Assembly (NCBI GenBank): GCA_006226375.1
Contig: SBHC01000044.1
Coordinates: 62,001-126,000, forward strand
Direction of reading: 5' to 3'
DNA length: 64,000 nt
Source of the DNA: Deltaproteobacteria bacterium
GTDB taxonomy: Bacteria > Myxococcota_C > UBA6777
Made by a program: the position numbers and the translations under genes. Of the stretch, positions 10,001 through 18,694 are shown piece by piece. The notes beneath the pieces were generated by a model. The model made no database searches. It was not told the DNA's origin and saw only the letters and a program-made list of their open reading frames with translations. Each line of letters starts with the position of its first letter. The stretch's first letter is position 1.

Positions 10001-12081
10001 TCACCGTGTGTTCCAACCAGTGCGTCAACACCAAGACTGACAACGCACACTGTGGTGGCTGCGGAAAAGTATGTCCTTCGGGTCAAACGTGTACCAACGG
10101 CGCGTGCAAGCTGTCGTGTCAGTCAGGGCTGACGGCTTGCAGCAATGTCTGCGTCAACACCCAAACCGACAACACCAACTGCGGCTCCTGTGGAACCAAG
10201 TGTAGCGCAGGCCAAGCTTGTGTTGCAGGCAAATGCTCTCTCACTTGCCAGGCTGGCTTGACCATCTGCAGTGGTCAGTGTGTCGATACCAAGACCAGCG
10301 AACAGCACTGTGGTAGCTGTGGAAAAGCCTGTACCTCCAACAAGTTCTGCACCAACGGCTCCTGTGTTTGCGGTACAGGACAAACCGACTGCAGCGGAAC
10401 ATGCGTGAACACCAAAACCGACCTCCGAAACTGTGGCGCTTGTGGAACCACCTGCAAAGCGGGTGAGATCTGCAACAACGGTGCTTGTACGCTGAGTTGC
10501 CAAACGGGCCTGACAGCGTGCAGCGGTCAATGTGTCAACACCAAGACCGACCGGGCGCACTGTGGTGGATGTGGCAAGACCTGCAAGGCTGGAGAGCTCT
10601 GCTCCAACGGCACCTGTGTCGTAACCTGTGGTACGGGGCTGACCGCCTGCAGCGGAGCTTGTGTCAACACTCAGTACGACGCCAACCATTGCGGTGGATG
10701 CGGCAAAAAATGCGCCACGGGCCAGGTTTGCTTCAACGGGACTTGTGCAGTCATCTGCAGCAGCGGTCAAACCAACTGCAGCGGAACGTGTGTTGACACC
10801 CAAAGCAGCGCCCAGCACTGTGGCGGTTGTGGCAAAGTTTGCACCGGAGGACGAAGCTGCAGCAACGGTCAATGTTCCACCTTCACGCCTGTCACCACCA
10901 TCGTAATGTCAGCGCTGAACAACGCTCGCAACGGAAACTTGGGCGGCGTCACAGGCGCGAACAACCAATGCAACCAGGAAGCTTCGGCTTCCAGCCAGTG
11001 GGGCATTTGGCGAGCCTTCTTGTCGTCCAGCAGCCAAAACGTGAAGGACTTCTTCACAGGCTCACAGGCCAACCTTAAGGTGGTCAACAACAAGAACCAG
11101 CAGATGTACACCACTTGGGCTTCGATCTTTACAACCGCCACCAGCGGCCGTTGGAACCAATCGACCGCTCAATACATCTACACGTTCAGTGGACGAGCCA
11201 TCGATGAAGGAACTGGGGCGAGTCCAGAATGGAGCGATGCTGATGGATGGAATGGAACGCTAAAGAACGGAACAGTTGCTTCGCTAACCTGTAACAACTG
11301 GACCACAAACAGCAGCAGCGTTCGAGGTTACAATGGAGAGTTGGACTTTGGAGACCTGCTTCGCGAAGAGCAGGGAACATGCAGCACCACTCTCGCTGTG
11401 GTTTGTGTGAAAGTCGCTGATTGTCCTTCGGGGCTGGTGGGTTGTAACGGCTCTTGCGTCAACCTCAAGACCGACAAAAACAACTGCGGAACATGTGGCA
11501 CAGTGTGCAGCGGATCCTCCACCTGCTCCAACGGCTCTTGTGGTGGTGCACCTGTCACACGCATTGTGATTAGCGCGCTGAACAACGGTCACCAAGGGAA
11601 CTTGGGTGGAATCAACGGAGCACATGCCAAGTGTCAGGCAGAAGCGCAAGCGTCCAACAAGACGGGTACCTGGAAAGCCTTCCTCTCTACAAGCACCTTT
11701 GATGTCAAAAGCTTGTTTACTGGAACTCAGGCAAGCAACCTCCCCGTTGTCAACATCAACAACCAGACCATCTTCGCCAACTGGAATGCGATCTTCAACA
11801 ACAACCCAACCTGGAACACCTCCACCGGCTACCTCCGGTCTTTCAATGGTCGCCAGATCAACGAAAACACGGGAGCCAACCCAGAATGGAATGACGCTGA
11901 CGGATGGCACGGAACCCTCACCAACGGAAGCCGTAGCACAAGCAACTGCAACAACTGGACAACGAACAGCAGCGGTGTTCGCGGACAAGGAACAGAACTT
12001 GATGGCTATCGACTGTTGAGCCAAGAGAACAACACTTGCAACACTTACCAGGCAGTCATGTGCGTGAAAGTCGCTGACTAA
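7099..12081 (+). CDS. Giant Cys-repeat lipoprotein with two endostatin-like/C-type-lectin-fold domains
   Basis: Surface lipoprotein of 1660 residues. ATG at 7099 follows GAGG by 8 bases; the signal sequence ends in the lipobox VGVGC. Residues about 30-230 are a mixed Cys-rich region. Residues about 234-1260 hold 24 tandem units of 41-43 residues, each with 8 cysteines in the order C..C..C..C..C..C..C..C and cores such as TNCGGSC, HCGGCG and GQVCSNGKC. Two domains of about 170 residues follow (about 1264-1437 and 1485-1659), separated by a 25th Cys unit. Each begins ALNN...GNLGG, includes WRAFLSS or WKAFLST, and ends in AVMCVKVA or AVVCVKVA. This order matches collagen XV/XVIII endostatin and the bacterial DUF1554 group as I remember them. 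Such Cys repeats are sometimes mislabelled tryptophan synthase alpha chain; there is no basis for that. A role in adhesion or matrix binding is inferred. Confidence 0.88.
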   Translation: MRMQFVWFKCLLAVVGMAWIVGVGCGGEVAVSIPGCENCPDRCLLDSASSKGKCVPCLKDTHCQTDSSPTKKCTQDNKCVCGTDKDCPSGQKCNGTGGCVECLKNEDCTEESKPACVENQCLQCAPGDTRGCLPSDSKACIKGSQECKAGVWGTCEGWAICKDFEKCDDNKCVPDCPDTQCKDGEYQCTTQASQMPGQYKVCVKNARGCFEFSNEIKDCPRQHYCDKGQCVQATCPTGQTDCNSICVNTNNDRENCGKCGEQCKQGEVCGNGACALSCPTGQTACKGACYNLQTDRTNCGACDTACKDGEICQSGQCVISCLAGQIVCDKKCVNPQNDRDHCGQCKNTCQNGQVCANGQCKVSCPTGQDECSGVCVDLQSDRKNCGKCAEACKDGFVCASGKCEVSCPAGQTNCGGSCVDIQSNRAHCGSCGNACNNGEVCSNAKCVVNCPKGQTNCGGSCVDIQTDRSHCGGCGNACGSGQVCSNAKCEVSCLKGETNCSGSCVDTQSDRAHCGSCGNACPSGQVCAKGQCVTSCPANQTNCGGSCIDTKTDRAHCGGCGNACGNGQVCANGKCEVSCPTGQTNCGGSCVDLKTNRANCGACGTVCNTGEVCANSKCEVSCPAGQTNCSGACVDLKTNRGNCGKCGTACSSGEVCSGGACVLSCKTGQTDCNGTCVDVQTDRANCGKCGTTCASGQVCSGGSCVVSCLSGQTNCSGTCVNTQTDRSNCGTCGTVCPAGQVCSSGKCELSCATGQTNCSGSCVNTSNDRAHCGGCGKACKSGEICNNGACVVSCPAGQAICSGVCVDRKTDPANCGTCGKACPSGQRCSNGACVVSCQSGLTNCSGTCVNVTNDENNCGGCGNTCSGNKFCVGSKCVCPSGQLTCGGTCYDPKTSVQHCGACNNACKSGELCLNGACSLSCPTGQTKCGNACYNLQTDLQHCGACNKACTGGQTCQSGTCKLSCASGFTVCSNQCVNTKTDNAHCGGCGKVCPSGQTCTNGACKLSCQSGLTACSNVCVNTQTDNTNCGSCGTKCSAGQACVAGKCSLTCQAGLTICSGQCVDTKTSEQHCGSCGKACTSNKFCTNGSCVCGTGQTDCSGTCVNTKTDLRNCGACGTTCKAGEICNNGACTLSCQTGLTACSGQCVNTKTDRAHCGGCGKTCKAGELCSNGTCVVTCGTGLTACSGACVNTQYDANHCGGCGKKCATGQVCFNGTCAVICSSGQTNCSGTCVDTQSSAQHCGGCGKVCTGGRSCSNGQCSTFTPVTTIVMSALNNARNGNLGGVTGANNQCNQEASASSQWGIWRAFLSSSSQNVKDFFTGSQANLKVVNNKNQQMYTTWASIFTTATSGRWNQSTAQYIYTFSGRAIDEGTGASPEWSDADGWNGTLKNGTVASLTCNNWTTNSSSVRGYNGELDFGDLLREEQGTCSTTLAVVCVKVADCPSGLVGCNGSCVNLKTDKNNCGTCGTVCSGSSTCSNGSCGGAPVTRIVISALNNGHQGNLGGINGAHAKCQAEAQASNKTGTWKAFLSTSTFDVKSLFTGTQASNLPVVNINNQTIFANWNAIFNNNPTWNTSTGYLRSFNGRQINENTGANPEWNDADGWHGTLTNGSRSTSNCNNWTTNSSGVRGQGTELDGYRLLSQENNTCNTYQAVMCVKVAD
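7801..10878 (+). repeat. 24 tandem 8-cysteine modules (about 129 bp each)
   Basis: In-frame repeats with strong base-level similarity, especially in modules 5-14 (about 8320-9610), where AACTGCGGCGGCTCCTGCGT-like segments recur. A 25th module lies at about 11421-11540 between the two C-terminal domains. Recombination between modules could change copy number, and assembly collapse is possible. Confidence 0.9.
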
Positions 12082-12161
12082 CCTTCCCCTCTCCTGCCAA
12101 CCGTCCCCCGTCCTCGCCTGGAAATCCTTATTCGTTCCAACCTTACCAAACCAGATCGCTA

Positions 12162-12220
12162 CCTTTCAGGCCCTGGGGCTTCTACCCCAGAGGTCAGGCG
12201 TCCTCATCGTCTGAGAAAGG
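12162..12220. terminator. Possible bidirectional terminator between convergent genes
   Basis: CTGGGG (12173-12178) pairs with CCCCAG (12185-12190) across a 6-base loop. Outer arms CCTTTCAG (12162-12169) and CTGAGAAAGG (12211-12220) are nearly complementary. It sits between two convergent lipoprotein genes. No T-run follows, so intrinsic termination is uncertain. Confidence 0.35.
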
Positions 12221-12258
12221 TCCCTCTACGTGTGTCTTGTGAACCATTTTTGCTTTGA

Positions 12259-15200
12259 TTAAGGAAGAAGCATTCCAACAAAGACATCCAGATTTCCTGT
12301 GGATGAGAGCTTCTGCTGTGTGAGAGTTTGGGTTCCTGAGAAGTGACCCGTTACGAAGAGCGCATTGGTCCCATCAATATGCAGACCCGTGACCTCAGAG
12401 CCATAGCTGTCCTCTGTGGGTGAGCTTCGGAGCCAAGTCCACTGCCCCTTGCTGTCGGCTCTAGCGACAAACAAGGAGCGATTCGAGCCTGTTGCCGCAG
12501 AGTAACTGAAGCTTCCGAATGATGCTGAGCCTGCACTGTAACCTCCGATGTAGAGGTTACCTTGGGAGTCCAGTGAAAGAACTTTGGCGCGCACTTCTTT
12601 GCTGCCATCCGCGGATGAGAACCACTGCCACTGACCCGAAGTGCTGAGCTTGCCAAGGAAGATGCCTCGTCCTCCTTTGGATGTGAATGAGTTCGTTCCG
12701 ATGGAAGCGGCGCCATCAAAGTACCCAGCCACAAAGACATTTCCTTGGGAGTCTGTGCTGATGGCCTCTGCAGCATCAAGCCCTTTCCCGCCAAAGTTCC
12801 TGACCCATTGCCATCCACCACCCGAGCTGAGCTTTCCGATGAAGGCGTCATTTCCCCCGTTACTGAAAAACGTCTGAGAGCCATACGTTTCTGCTGGGGC
12901 AGAACCAACCACGTATACATTCCCGTTGGAATCAAGAGAGAGATCATAGCCATAGCTGGAGGGTTTGCCGCCGTTCGTCGCGGTCCACTGCCAGGCACCG
13001 TTGGTGTTGAGTTTGGCAACGTATTGGGCAAACCCCCCTTGGGTGTTGAAGGGTCGCGAACCAAACATGCCTTTTCCAGCAGTACCCGTCACATACACGT
13101 TGCCTTTGCTATCAACCTTCACTTTCTGTGCTTGATTAAAGTTTGTTGGTGGAGTGTCTGTTCGAAGCCATTGCCAAGCGCCGTTGGTGTTGAGCTTGGC
13201 GATGAAAATGGAGTTGGTCTTGTTGTTGAACGTAAAGCTTCCAAACGAGCCTGCGCGAGTGCCTGCGACGTAGCCTGCGATATAGACATTGCCGGATGAA
13301 TCGACATCAATCCCATATCCATAATCCTCAAGATCAAGGGTTCCACCTCGTTTGGCCCAAAGCCATTGCCCTTGAGGATTTACCTTCGCCACAAACACGT
13401 CCATATTGTTGACATTTCCAGGGTTGGTTAAGGTCAAGCTGCCTAAGATAAGCTTGCCTCTAAAGTGTCCAACGACATAGGTGTTACCTGAACTATCCTG
13501 AGCCAAGTCATAGCTATAGTCCTGTCCTGCAGTTTGTCCTTCGTAGGAGACAACGCTCTGCATCGCGCCAGTGCTAGAGAGCTTCGCGACAAAGATGTCA
13601 AAGAAGCCTTTGGAAGTCAGGGTTGTTGAGCCAAACCCAACGGTTTCATTGAAGCCACCGACAACATGAACATCTCCAGACTTGTCGACGGCGACATCCC
13701 AGGCCAGATCTTCAGAAGTCCCGCCGTATGCACGCGCCCACTGCCAGGAGCCTTGGCTGTTGAGCTTGGCCACAAATATATCCGCGTATGTGGGGGAACC
13801 AGTAGACTTCAACTTTGAGGTGCCAAACGTAGCAAACGAAGTGGAGGCCGTCTCTGTGGAAAAGTTGCCGACAACATAGACGTTGCCAGACCCATCCACA
13901 TCTACGGACTTCACGACATCAGACCGTGAGCCACCGGCTGTGGCAACCCACTGAAAGAGACCATTCGAGTTCAGTTGAGCCACAAAGACATCAAACTGAC
14001 CTTGTGCAGAGACGGCGAGTGAACCAAAGATGGATTCGGATTGGTACCGACCCACGATGTAGACATTGTTGTTGCGAACCACCATGTTTTCGACGAGTTC
14101 TTGGTTCTTCCCGCCACCTCGATTGACCCAGACCCAGGCTCCTTGAGGAGACAACCTCGCAACAAAAATGTCATCGCTGCCTTGGGATGTAATGGTTGTC
14201 AGGCCGAACGATGCTTCTTGTGTAAACTTACCTGTGATGTAAATATTGTCTTGCGAGTCAAGGGCAATGCTTGAAGCGTTTTCAAAGCTTTTGCCACCAC
14301 CAAGGTTCGCCCACTGCCAAACGCCTTGTGCGTTGAGTTTCGCGACAAAAACATCAGAGCCACCTTTGACAGTTAAGGTTGTAGTACCAAACACAGTGGT
14401 TGTCGCATCCTGAAGAACTGTACCTGTCACATAGGCATTTCCAACGCTGTCACCCACAACATCATACACCACTTCAGTGTTCGCAGCGCTCCCTCCACTG
14501 GTGGCCCAAAGCCAGTTTCCACTGGTGTCCATCTTGGCCACATACACCTGGTTCTTGTAGGTTGTTCCATTCGGAGTGGTGGGAGAGTTGGTCACAGAAA
14601 AGGAACCAAAATTTAAGGTGGCATCCCGAAACGTTCCAGCCAGATACACATTCCCTTTGGCATCCACATCAAACCCTTGAAACCCGCTGGTGTCTGGAAT
14701 GGGAAGAACTTTCAACCAGAGGACTTGGTTCTGGCTGTTGAACTTGGCAACAAACGAGGCGGTCGTAGAAGAATGCGTGCCGGTCAACGTACCAATTTCA
14801 ATACGCTTGCGAAATCCTCCTACGATGTAGGAGTTGCCCTGACTGTCAAACTTGATGGCATACACAGATTCAGAAGAACCGAAGCTGAAGCTGCTACCGA
14901 GAGAAGCCCACGCAACCTTGCATGCGCCATTGTTGCAAACTTCGTTGGACTTGCATGGATTGTTGCAAGCGCCACAATGTTGAGAGTTGGTAAGGAGGTC
15001 CAGACAAGTGCCTCCACAGTCGGTGCGTCCCGTTGGACAAGCGCAGGAACCATTGCTGCACACTTTGATGCCAGTGCACACGTTTCCACATGCGCCGCAG
15101 TTCTTTGTATCACCCTGAAGATCCAGGCAAGAGCTTCCACAACATCCACTTCCTGAGGCACAAGCGTTGCCACAGGCCCCACAATGTTGCGTGTTGGATG

Positions 15201-16164
15201 TGGGATCAACACAGGAGCCTGAACAGCTTAACTCGTTGGGTTTGCACAGAAGTCCACATGTACCTTGGATGCATGCCTCGCCCGCTTTGCAAGCGCTTCC
15301 ACAGGAGCCACAATGTGCAGAGTTGGTTTGAAGATCGGCACAAGAGCCCGAACAATTGGTCTGGTTGGACTGGCAGCTCAGAACACATTGTCCATTGGAG
15401 CAAGCTTTGCCCTTCTCACACGCATTATCACACGCACCACAGTTCAGAGAGTTGGACTGAAGATTGTAGCATTGGCTGGCACACAGAGACTGTCCTTGTG
15501 GACACTGCAACTCACATGTTCCGGAGTTACAAACTTCCCTGGCTTTGCAAACGTTGCCACACTGACCACAGTGGTCGGAGTTGGTTTGCAGGTCAGCGCA
15601 GGTACCTGAACAATCGGTTTGTCCCGCACCACAGGCAGAAACACACGAGCCGCTGCTGCAAGTTTCTTCGGCCTTGCAAGCCGTTCCACAAGCTCCACAA
15701 TGCTTGGGGTTGGCGTTGGTATCCACACAAGAGCCTGAACAGAGGGTCGTTCCACCAGAGCAGAACACTTCACATGCTCCAGCTTTGCAGACCTGCCCCG
15801 ATTTGCAAGCCGTTCCACATGCTCCACAGTGCAAGACATTCGTTTGTGTATCGATGCAAGTTCCCGAACAATCCGTCTGGCCGCTCGCACAAGAGAGCGT
15901 GCAAACCCCTTCTTTGCATTGTTCTTTTTCGCGGCAATTCAGGTTACAACCACCGCAATGAGTGGTGTCCGTCTTGGTATTGTGGCAGGTCGTTCCGCAC
16001 AATGTTTGTCCCTCAGCGCACGACGAGGTGCACACTCCGTTTTGGCAGGTTTGCCCGGTGGGACAAGTCACAGAGGAACAAGGTTCACTTGGCCCACAGC
16101 CAAGCACTCCAAAGCCCCAGAGTCCCATCAACACAATGCAAAGACACCATCGATACACCACCAT
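12259..16164 (-). CDS. Lipoprotein with nine 8-Cys modules and SBBP beta-propeller repeats
   Basis: Surface lipoprotein of 1301 residues. ATG at 16164 follows a GAGGG box, and the signal sequence ends in the lipobox VLGC. Residues about 29-418 hold nine modules of the same 8-Cys type as the 7099-12081 protein; modules 7 and 8 are shortened and fused. Residues about 420-1301 hold many repeats of about 50 residues with the SBBP signature: DSQGNVYVVG or DSSGNVYIAG, then FVAKLNTNGAWQW. These are predicted to form beta-propeller blades. SBBP proteins are frequent in Myxococcota and usually extracellular. The convergent neighbour shares the Cys modules but has different C-terminal domains, which suggests module shuffling. 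Function is unknown. Confidence 0.87.
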   Translation of the reverse strand: MVVYRWCLCIVLMGLWGFGVLGCGPSEPCSSVTCPTGQTCQNGVCTSSCAEGQTLCGTTCHNTKTDTTHCGGCNLNCREKEQCKEGVCTLSCASGQTDCSGTCIDTQTNVLHCGACGTACKSGQVCKAGACEVFCSGGTTLCSGSCVDTNANPKHCGACGTACKAEETCSSGSCVSACGAGQTDCSGTCADLQTNSDHCGQCGNVCKAREVCNSGTCELQCPQGQSLCASQCYNLQSNSLNCGACDNACEKGKACSNGQCVLSCQSNQTNCSGSCADLQTNSAHCGSCGSACKAGEACIQGTCGLLCKPNELSCSGSCVDPTSNTQHCGACGNACASGSGCCGSSCLDLQGDTKNCGACGNVCTGIKVCSNGSCACPTGRTDCGGTCLDLLTNSQHCGACNNPCKSNEVCNNGACKVAWASLGSSFSFGSSESVYAIKFDSQGNSYIVGGFRKRIEIGTLTGTHSSTTASFVAKFNSQNQVLWLKVLPIPDTSGFQGFDVDAKGNVYLAGTFRDATLNFGSFSVTNSPTTPNGTTYKNQVYVAKMDTSGNWLWATSGGSAANTEVVYDVVGDSVGNAYVTGTVLQDATTTVFGTTTLTVKGGSDVFVAKLNAQGVWQWANLGGGKSFENASSIALDSQDNIYITGKFTQEASFGLTTITSQGSDDIFVARLSPQGAWVWVNRGGGKNQELVENMVVRNNNVYIVGRYQSESIFGSLAVSAQGQFDVFVAQLNSNGLFQWVATAGGSRSDVVKSVDVDGSGNVYVVGNFSTETASTSFATFGTSKLKSTGSPTYADIFVAKLNSQGSWQWARAYGGTSEDLAWDVAVDKSGDVHVVGGFNETVGFGSTTLTSKGFFDIFVAKLSSTGAMQSVVSYEGQTAGQDYSYDLAQDSSGNTYVVGHFRGKLILGSLTLTNPGNVNNMDVFVAKVNPQGQWLWAKRGGTLDLEDYGYGIDVDSSGNVYIAGYVAGTRAGSFGSFTFNNKTNSIFIAKLNTNGAWQWLRTDTPPTNFNQAQKVKVDSKGNVYVTGTAGKGMFGSRPFNTQGGFAQYVAKLNTNGAWQWTATNGGKPSSYGYDLSLDSNGNVYVVGSAPAETYGSQTFFSNGGNDAFIGKLSSGGGWQWVRNFGGKGLDAAEAISTDSQGNVFVAGYFDGAASIGTNSFTSKGGRGIFLGKLSTSGQWQWFSSADGSKEVRAKVLSLDSQGNLYIGGYSAGSASFGSFSYSAATGSNRSLFVARADSKGQWTWLRSSPTEDSYGSEVTGLHIDGTNALFVTGHFSGTQTLTQQKLSSTGNLDVFVGMLLP

Positions 16165-16195
16165 CGTAACCCTCTTCCCCTTCAGAACTTTCAGA

Positions 16196-16247
16196 AAACT
16201 AAAACTGAGCCAACAGACTTTCCCTATAATTTATCTCAGTTTAGTTT
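16196..16247. other. Long inverted repeat upstream of the SBBP lipoprotein
   Basis: Arms at 16196-16209 (AAACTAAAACTGAG) and 16235-16247 (CTCAGTTTAGTTT) match with a single-base bulge across a 25-base loop that contains TATAAT. It lies 32 bases upstream of the lipoprotein start and 74 bases past the recD2-like stop. It could be an operator spanning the lipoprotein promoter or a terminator for the helicase gene. Confidence 0.55.
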
Positions 16248-16320
16248 CGATGTCGAGGAGTAGCGGAGATGGGATAGGTCTCAGGGCACTCTGGGTAGGC
16301 TGAAACAAAAGCTGGCAACC

Positions 16321-18534
16321 TTAGAGCATCGACTCCTGGTTATCCCCGTCCTCTCGGATTCTCCAACCTAGCCGACTGTACCGTTGCAAGACCTTGTCAT
16401 TTTCAACGGCAAGTTTGAGGGCTCGTTTGGTTCCGACCAGACAGACGAGCTTTTTCCCTCGGGTAAGTCCTGTGTAGAGCAAGTTTCTCTGCAACATGAT
16501 GAAGTGCTGTGTCATGACAGGCATAACAATCGCTGGATATTCACTCCCCTGGCTTTTGTGAACGCTGATAGCATAGGCGAGAGTGAGGTCGTCAATCTCG
16601 GTTCGTTCGTATTCCACGTAACGATCCTCAAACCGGACCGTCAGCTTCCAAGACTCAGGCTTGACCTCTTCCACCCAGCCGATGTCGCCATTAAAGACTT
16701 CCTTGTCGTAATCATTCCGGGTCTGCAGTACGCGGTCTCCAACATAGAAACGGGAACCACCTGCTTTGAGGAAGGTCCTTTCTCCTTGGAGAGTCCGCTG
16801 GATTTGGAGATTGAGGTTTTGGACCCCCACATCCCCGCGATGCATGGGGGAAAGAATCTGGATATCTTTGTTCCGGTCAAACCCAAATCGCTTGGGGATG
16901 CGCTGCGTGACCATCTGCAAAATGATACTCACAGCTTTGGCAGGTTCTTCGCAAGGAATGAAGTAAAAATCGATCAGCCGGTCGGGCGGAGGTTCAGGAA
17001 GGAACGGAATCTGTCCATGATTAATGCGGTGGGCATTTTCCACAATCAAGCTTTCCTCACCTTGACGAAAGATCTGGTCCAAGCGAGTGACCGGCAATTC
17101 ACCACAGTCAATTAAGTCTCTGAGGACCTGGCCGGGTCCAACAGAAGGAAGTTGGTCAGCATCACCGACCAAGAGAATCCTTGTGTTCCAAGGTAACGCA
17201 CGCATCAAGGCGTAAAAGAGATAGATGTCGATCATGGAAGCTTCGTCCACAATCACAAGGTCCGCTTCCAGAGGCTTGTCAAAGTTCCGTTGGTACGACC
17301 CATCCCGTGGAGAATACTCCAAGAGTCGGTGCAAGGTCTTCGCAGGCAAGTCGGTAGACTCTTGCATTCGCTTGGCAGCGCGTCCTGTCGGAGCCGCCAA
17401 CAAGATGGCCTGGTCTTGCTCCAAAGCCATCTCACAAACCGCCCGAACGATCGTTGTTTTACCTGTTCCTGGACCACCCGTGATGATCGAGATGGGTGCG
17501 CAAAGCCCCATGGTGATTGCGTCTTTCTGAGAGGGAGCAAGCGTAATGTTCTGTTGCTTCTGGTAGTTCTCCAACCAAGAGTCGAAGTGACGGGGAAGAG
17601 GAATCTTCCCTCGCTCCACAAACGCTCGGACGACTCGGGCGCTTCCTCGTTCACAAGCTGCCAGCACTGAGCGATACACAACCGTGGTTTGGTCTTCCAA
17701 TTGATCCAGGAACAGCTCGCCTTCACGATCAAGCAAATGAACGGCATCTTCCAGTTTCGTCGGAGGAATCGCAAGGTTGGTCGTTAGTTCTTGGAGCAGC
17801 TCATGCAAAGGAAGATACAGGTGACCTTGGTCACCTCCGCTACTCAAATGAAACAGAACCGCAGCACGTGCACGCTCCATGCTATCGGGAGGAATACCTA
17901 GCGAGCGGGCGATGGAGTCTGCGGTTCGGAAGCCAATTCCGTGAATGTCGGTAGCCAGGCGGTAGGGGTTCTCTCGCAACAAAGAGATGGCATCACGCCC
18001 ATACTGCCGAACAATTCGCAGCGCCTGGCTTTGTGTAATGTCGTGGCCGCGAAGAAAGACCATGATTTCCTGAAGCGAACGATGACGCTCCCAGGCTTCA
18101 CGGATTTGTCCCAGTTTCCCCTTGGCGATCCCCTTGACTTCAATAAGTCGGTCGGGCTCTTCGTCGATGATCCGAAGCGTCTCCAGGCCAAAATACTTGA
18201 CCATACGCTCGGCCAATTTGGGGCCAATGCCATCGACCATCGAGCCCAAGTACCGAACAATCCCTTTGAGAGTGGTGGGTCCTCTGCGCTCGTAGGACCG
18301 CACCTTAAATTGCTGACCAAAGCGAGGGTGGTTGGCCCAATGTCCGTGGAGTTGGAGGTCTTCACCGACCTGGGGGTCAAGAAAGCGACCAACCGCAGTC
18401 ACGGGTATCACGCGCTCTTCGACTTCGATTTGCAGCACGGTGTAGTCACTGTCTGGGTGCTGGTAGACAATGCGCTCGACGGCCCCACGAATGATCTCGT
18501 TCCACAAGGTGGGATTGGATTGTTGCTCAACCAT
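16321..18534 (-). CDS. recD2: RecD2-type ATP-dependent DNA helicase
   Basis: A 5'-3' superfamily 1B helicase of about 737 residues, the usual length for RecD2. The N-terminal domain has the RecD2 pattern (VPVTAVGRF, then helix-hairpin-helix-like stretches GIGPKLAERMV and GIGFRTADSIARSLG). Helicase motifs: Walker A GGPGTGKTT at about residue 350, Walker B VIVDEASMID, the Q/R motif GDADQLPSVGPG, and a late motif LTLAYAISVHKSQGSEY. No RecB or RecC is nearby, as expected for the stand-alone form. ATG at 18534 has AGGT close upstream; GTG at 18573 would add 13 residues. It acts in DNA repair or processing of stalled forks, by analogy with Deinococcus RecD2. Confidence 0.92.
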   Translation of the reverse strand: MVEQQSNPTLWNEIIRGAVERIVYQHPDSDYTVLQIEVEERVIPVTAVGRFLDPQVGEDLQLHGHWANHPRFGQQFKVRSYERRGPTTLKGIVRYLGSMVDGIGPKLAERMVKYFGLETLRIIDEEPDRLIEVKGIAKGKLGQIREAWERHRSLQEIMVFLRGHDITQSQALRIVRQYGRDAISLLRENPYRLATDIHGIGFRTADSIARSLGIPPDSMERARAAVLFHLSSGGDQGHLYLPLHELLQELTTNLAIPPTKLEDAVHLLDREGELFLDQLEDQTTVVYRSVLAACERGSARVVRAFVERGKIPLPRHFDSWLENYQKQQNITLAPSQKDAITMGLCAPISIITGGPGTGKTTIVRAVCEMALEQDQAILLAAPTGRAAKRMQESTDLPAKTLHRLLEYSPRDGSYQRNFDKPLEADLVIVDEASMIDIYLFYALMRALPWNTRILLVGDADQLPSVGPGQVLRDLIDCGELPVTRLDQIFRQGEESLIVENAHRINHGQIPFLPEPPPDRLIDFYFIPCEEPAKAVSIILQMVTQRIPKRFGFDRNKDIQILSPMHRGDVGVQNLNLQIQRTLQGERTFLKAGGSRFYVGDRVLQTRNDYDKEVFNGDIGWVEEVKPESWKLTVRFEDRYVEYERTEIDDLTLAYAISVHKSQGSEYPAIVMPVMTQHFIMLQRNLLYTGLTRGKKLVCLVGTKRALKLAVENDKVLQRYSRLGWRIREDGDNQESML

Positions 18535-18694
18535 AGTACCTACCAAACCTAACAAACACTGAACACATGTCACCCCACCAAGTTACTCAGAAACATCGCA
18601 GGATGCAAGTGTCTTGACCAACCAAGCCTAGACATACTAGCATCCACCTGGAAAGTAAAGTCATTCCGAAATGATTCTGTGAGCGAGGTTTGCA

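Noticed and set aside
7801..10878. Annotation as tryptophan synthase alpha chain
   Set aside because: Databases sometimes carry this name for such Cys repeats; there is no TIM-barrel sequence here.
18614..18640. TTGACC...TACTAG promoter upstream of the SGNH lipoprotein
   Set aside because: The spacer is only 15 bp, too short for a confident call.
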